From the NCBI GenBank assembly GCA_964637165.1, contig CAZWVI010000005.1, forward strand, positions 1 to 64,000: a stretch of 64,000 bases of DNA, written 5' to 3'. Made by a program: the position numbers and the translations under genes. Below, one piece after another: positions 63,748 to 64,000 of this stretch (within the stretch, counting starts at the first letter, position 1; each line of letters opens with the position of its first letter). This DNA comes from CAZWVI01 sp964637165. GTDB lineage: Bacteria; Planctomycetota; UBA1135. The notes under the pieces were generated by a model, which saw nothing but the letters and a program-made list of their open reading frames with translations, did no database searches and had not been told where the DNA came from.

Positions 63748-64000
63748 TTAGCCGATGATGCCGAGGATGTCCTCTTCGGAGAGGATTAAGTATTCCTCGT
63801 TATCCCACTTGACTTCGGTGCCAGCGTAGGAGGTGAAAAGCACGCGATCGCCGTTTGAAACGGTGAACTCGGTGCGTCCGCCGTCTTCTAATTGACGGCC
63901 GTCGCCGAGGGCGATGATGGTGCCTTCTTTAGGCTTTTCTTGGGCTGAGCCGGGCAGGATGATTCCCGCGGCGGTGGTTTCTTCAGCTTGGGTACGCTTG
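63748..64000 (-). CDS. groES: 10-kDa co-chaperonin, cut by the window edge
   Basis: The window shows 84 codons to the stop at 63748-63750. Readable motifs: KRTQAEETTAAGIILP, GTIIALGDGRQ, DRVLFTSYAGTEVKW and EYLILSEEDILGIIG. The N-terminus lies beyond position 64000. This is the usual partner of groEL, in the standard groES-groEL order. Confidence 0.95.
   Translation of the reverse strand, partial: KRTQAEETTAAGIILPGSAQEKPKEGTIIALGDGRQLEDGGRTEFTVSNGDRVLFTSYAGTEVKWDNEEYLILSEEDILGIIG

Noticed and set aside
1..64000. CRISPR arrays, IS elements or prophage
   Set aside because: No spaced repeats, transposase, integrase or phage proteins were seen anywhere.

Overview
The window looks like a piece of a chromosome from a moderate-GC (roughly half G+C) uncultured Planctomycetota-like bacterium. 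This is an inference from gene content: FG-GAP and PD40 beta-propellers, two 3-keto-disaccharide hydrolase-domain (DUF1080) proteins, a many-heme cytochrome fused to HEAT/TPR repeats, a sulfatase-like enzyme, a sigma factor coupled to a zinc-finger/TPR anti-sigma partner, Tat-type leaders, a pseudokinase, and a recurring C-terminal beta domain on secreted proteins. Genes are very tightly packed. No stretch above 300 bases lacks a gene, and I saw no IS element, phage, integrase or CRISPR array.

1-24.5 kb is mostly an export, degradation and metal region: an eight-heme cytochrome with HEAT/TPR repeats coupled to a TPR-gluzincin protein; an MGMT-family protein; amino-sugar catabolism (nagA, nagB) with a Tat-type sugar isomerase; two reprolysin-type metalloproteases sharing a related propeptide and flanking a thioredoxin-like protein and a cytochrome b562-like protein; an FG-GAP propeller; a radical SAM protein; and an M16 lipoprotein peptidase coupled to a ZIP-like/Cu-Zn efflux permease fusion. 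Both of the last two carry cysteine-rich tails.

24.5-35 kb is metabolism and regulation: class V aminotransferase, fabH, thiE, a zinc-ribbon protein, queG, a three-gene sigma/anti-sigma/secreted-protein operon, pdxA, a class IV aminotransferase without the usual catalytic lysine, and glnA.

35-53 kb holds a membrane sulfatase-like protein, a GNAT-like protein, a DUF456 protein, three tandem LolA-like secreted paralogues (the last extremely methionine-rich), a glycosyltransferase, pdxJ, rsmD, two very small genes, a SprT-like protein, manA, a pseudouridine synthase, an HD hydrolase, a protein pseudokinase, a class I aminotransferase, a large membrane-anchored protein of unknown function and tRNA-Leu(GAG).

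53-64 kb has a cysteine synthase, a split multicopper oxidase pair, an orphan DNA methylase coupled to a porin, a seven-blade PD40 propeller, a frame-damaged cytidylyltransferase/CDP-glycerol transferase locus, a Fis-type HTH fragment, and groES-groEL with a clear terminator.

No entirely new system can be proven from sequence alone. The strongest candidates are the cysteine-repeat M16/permease pair, the methionine-rich LolA-like trio, the lysine-less class IV aminotransferase, the split multicopper oxidase, and the shared C-terminal domain on secreted proteins.
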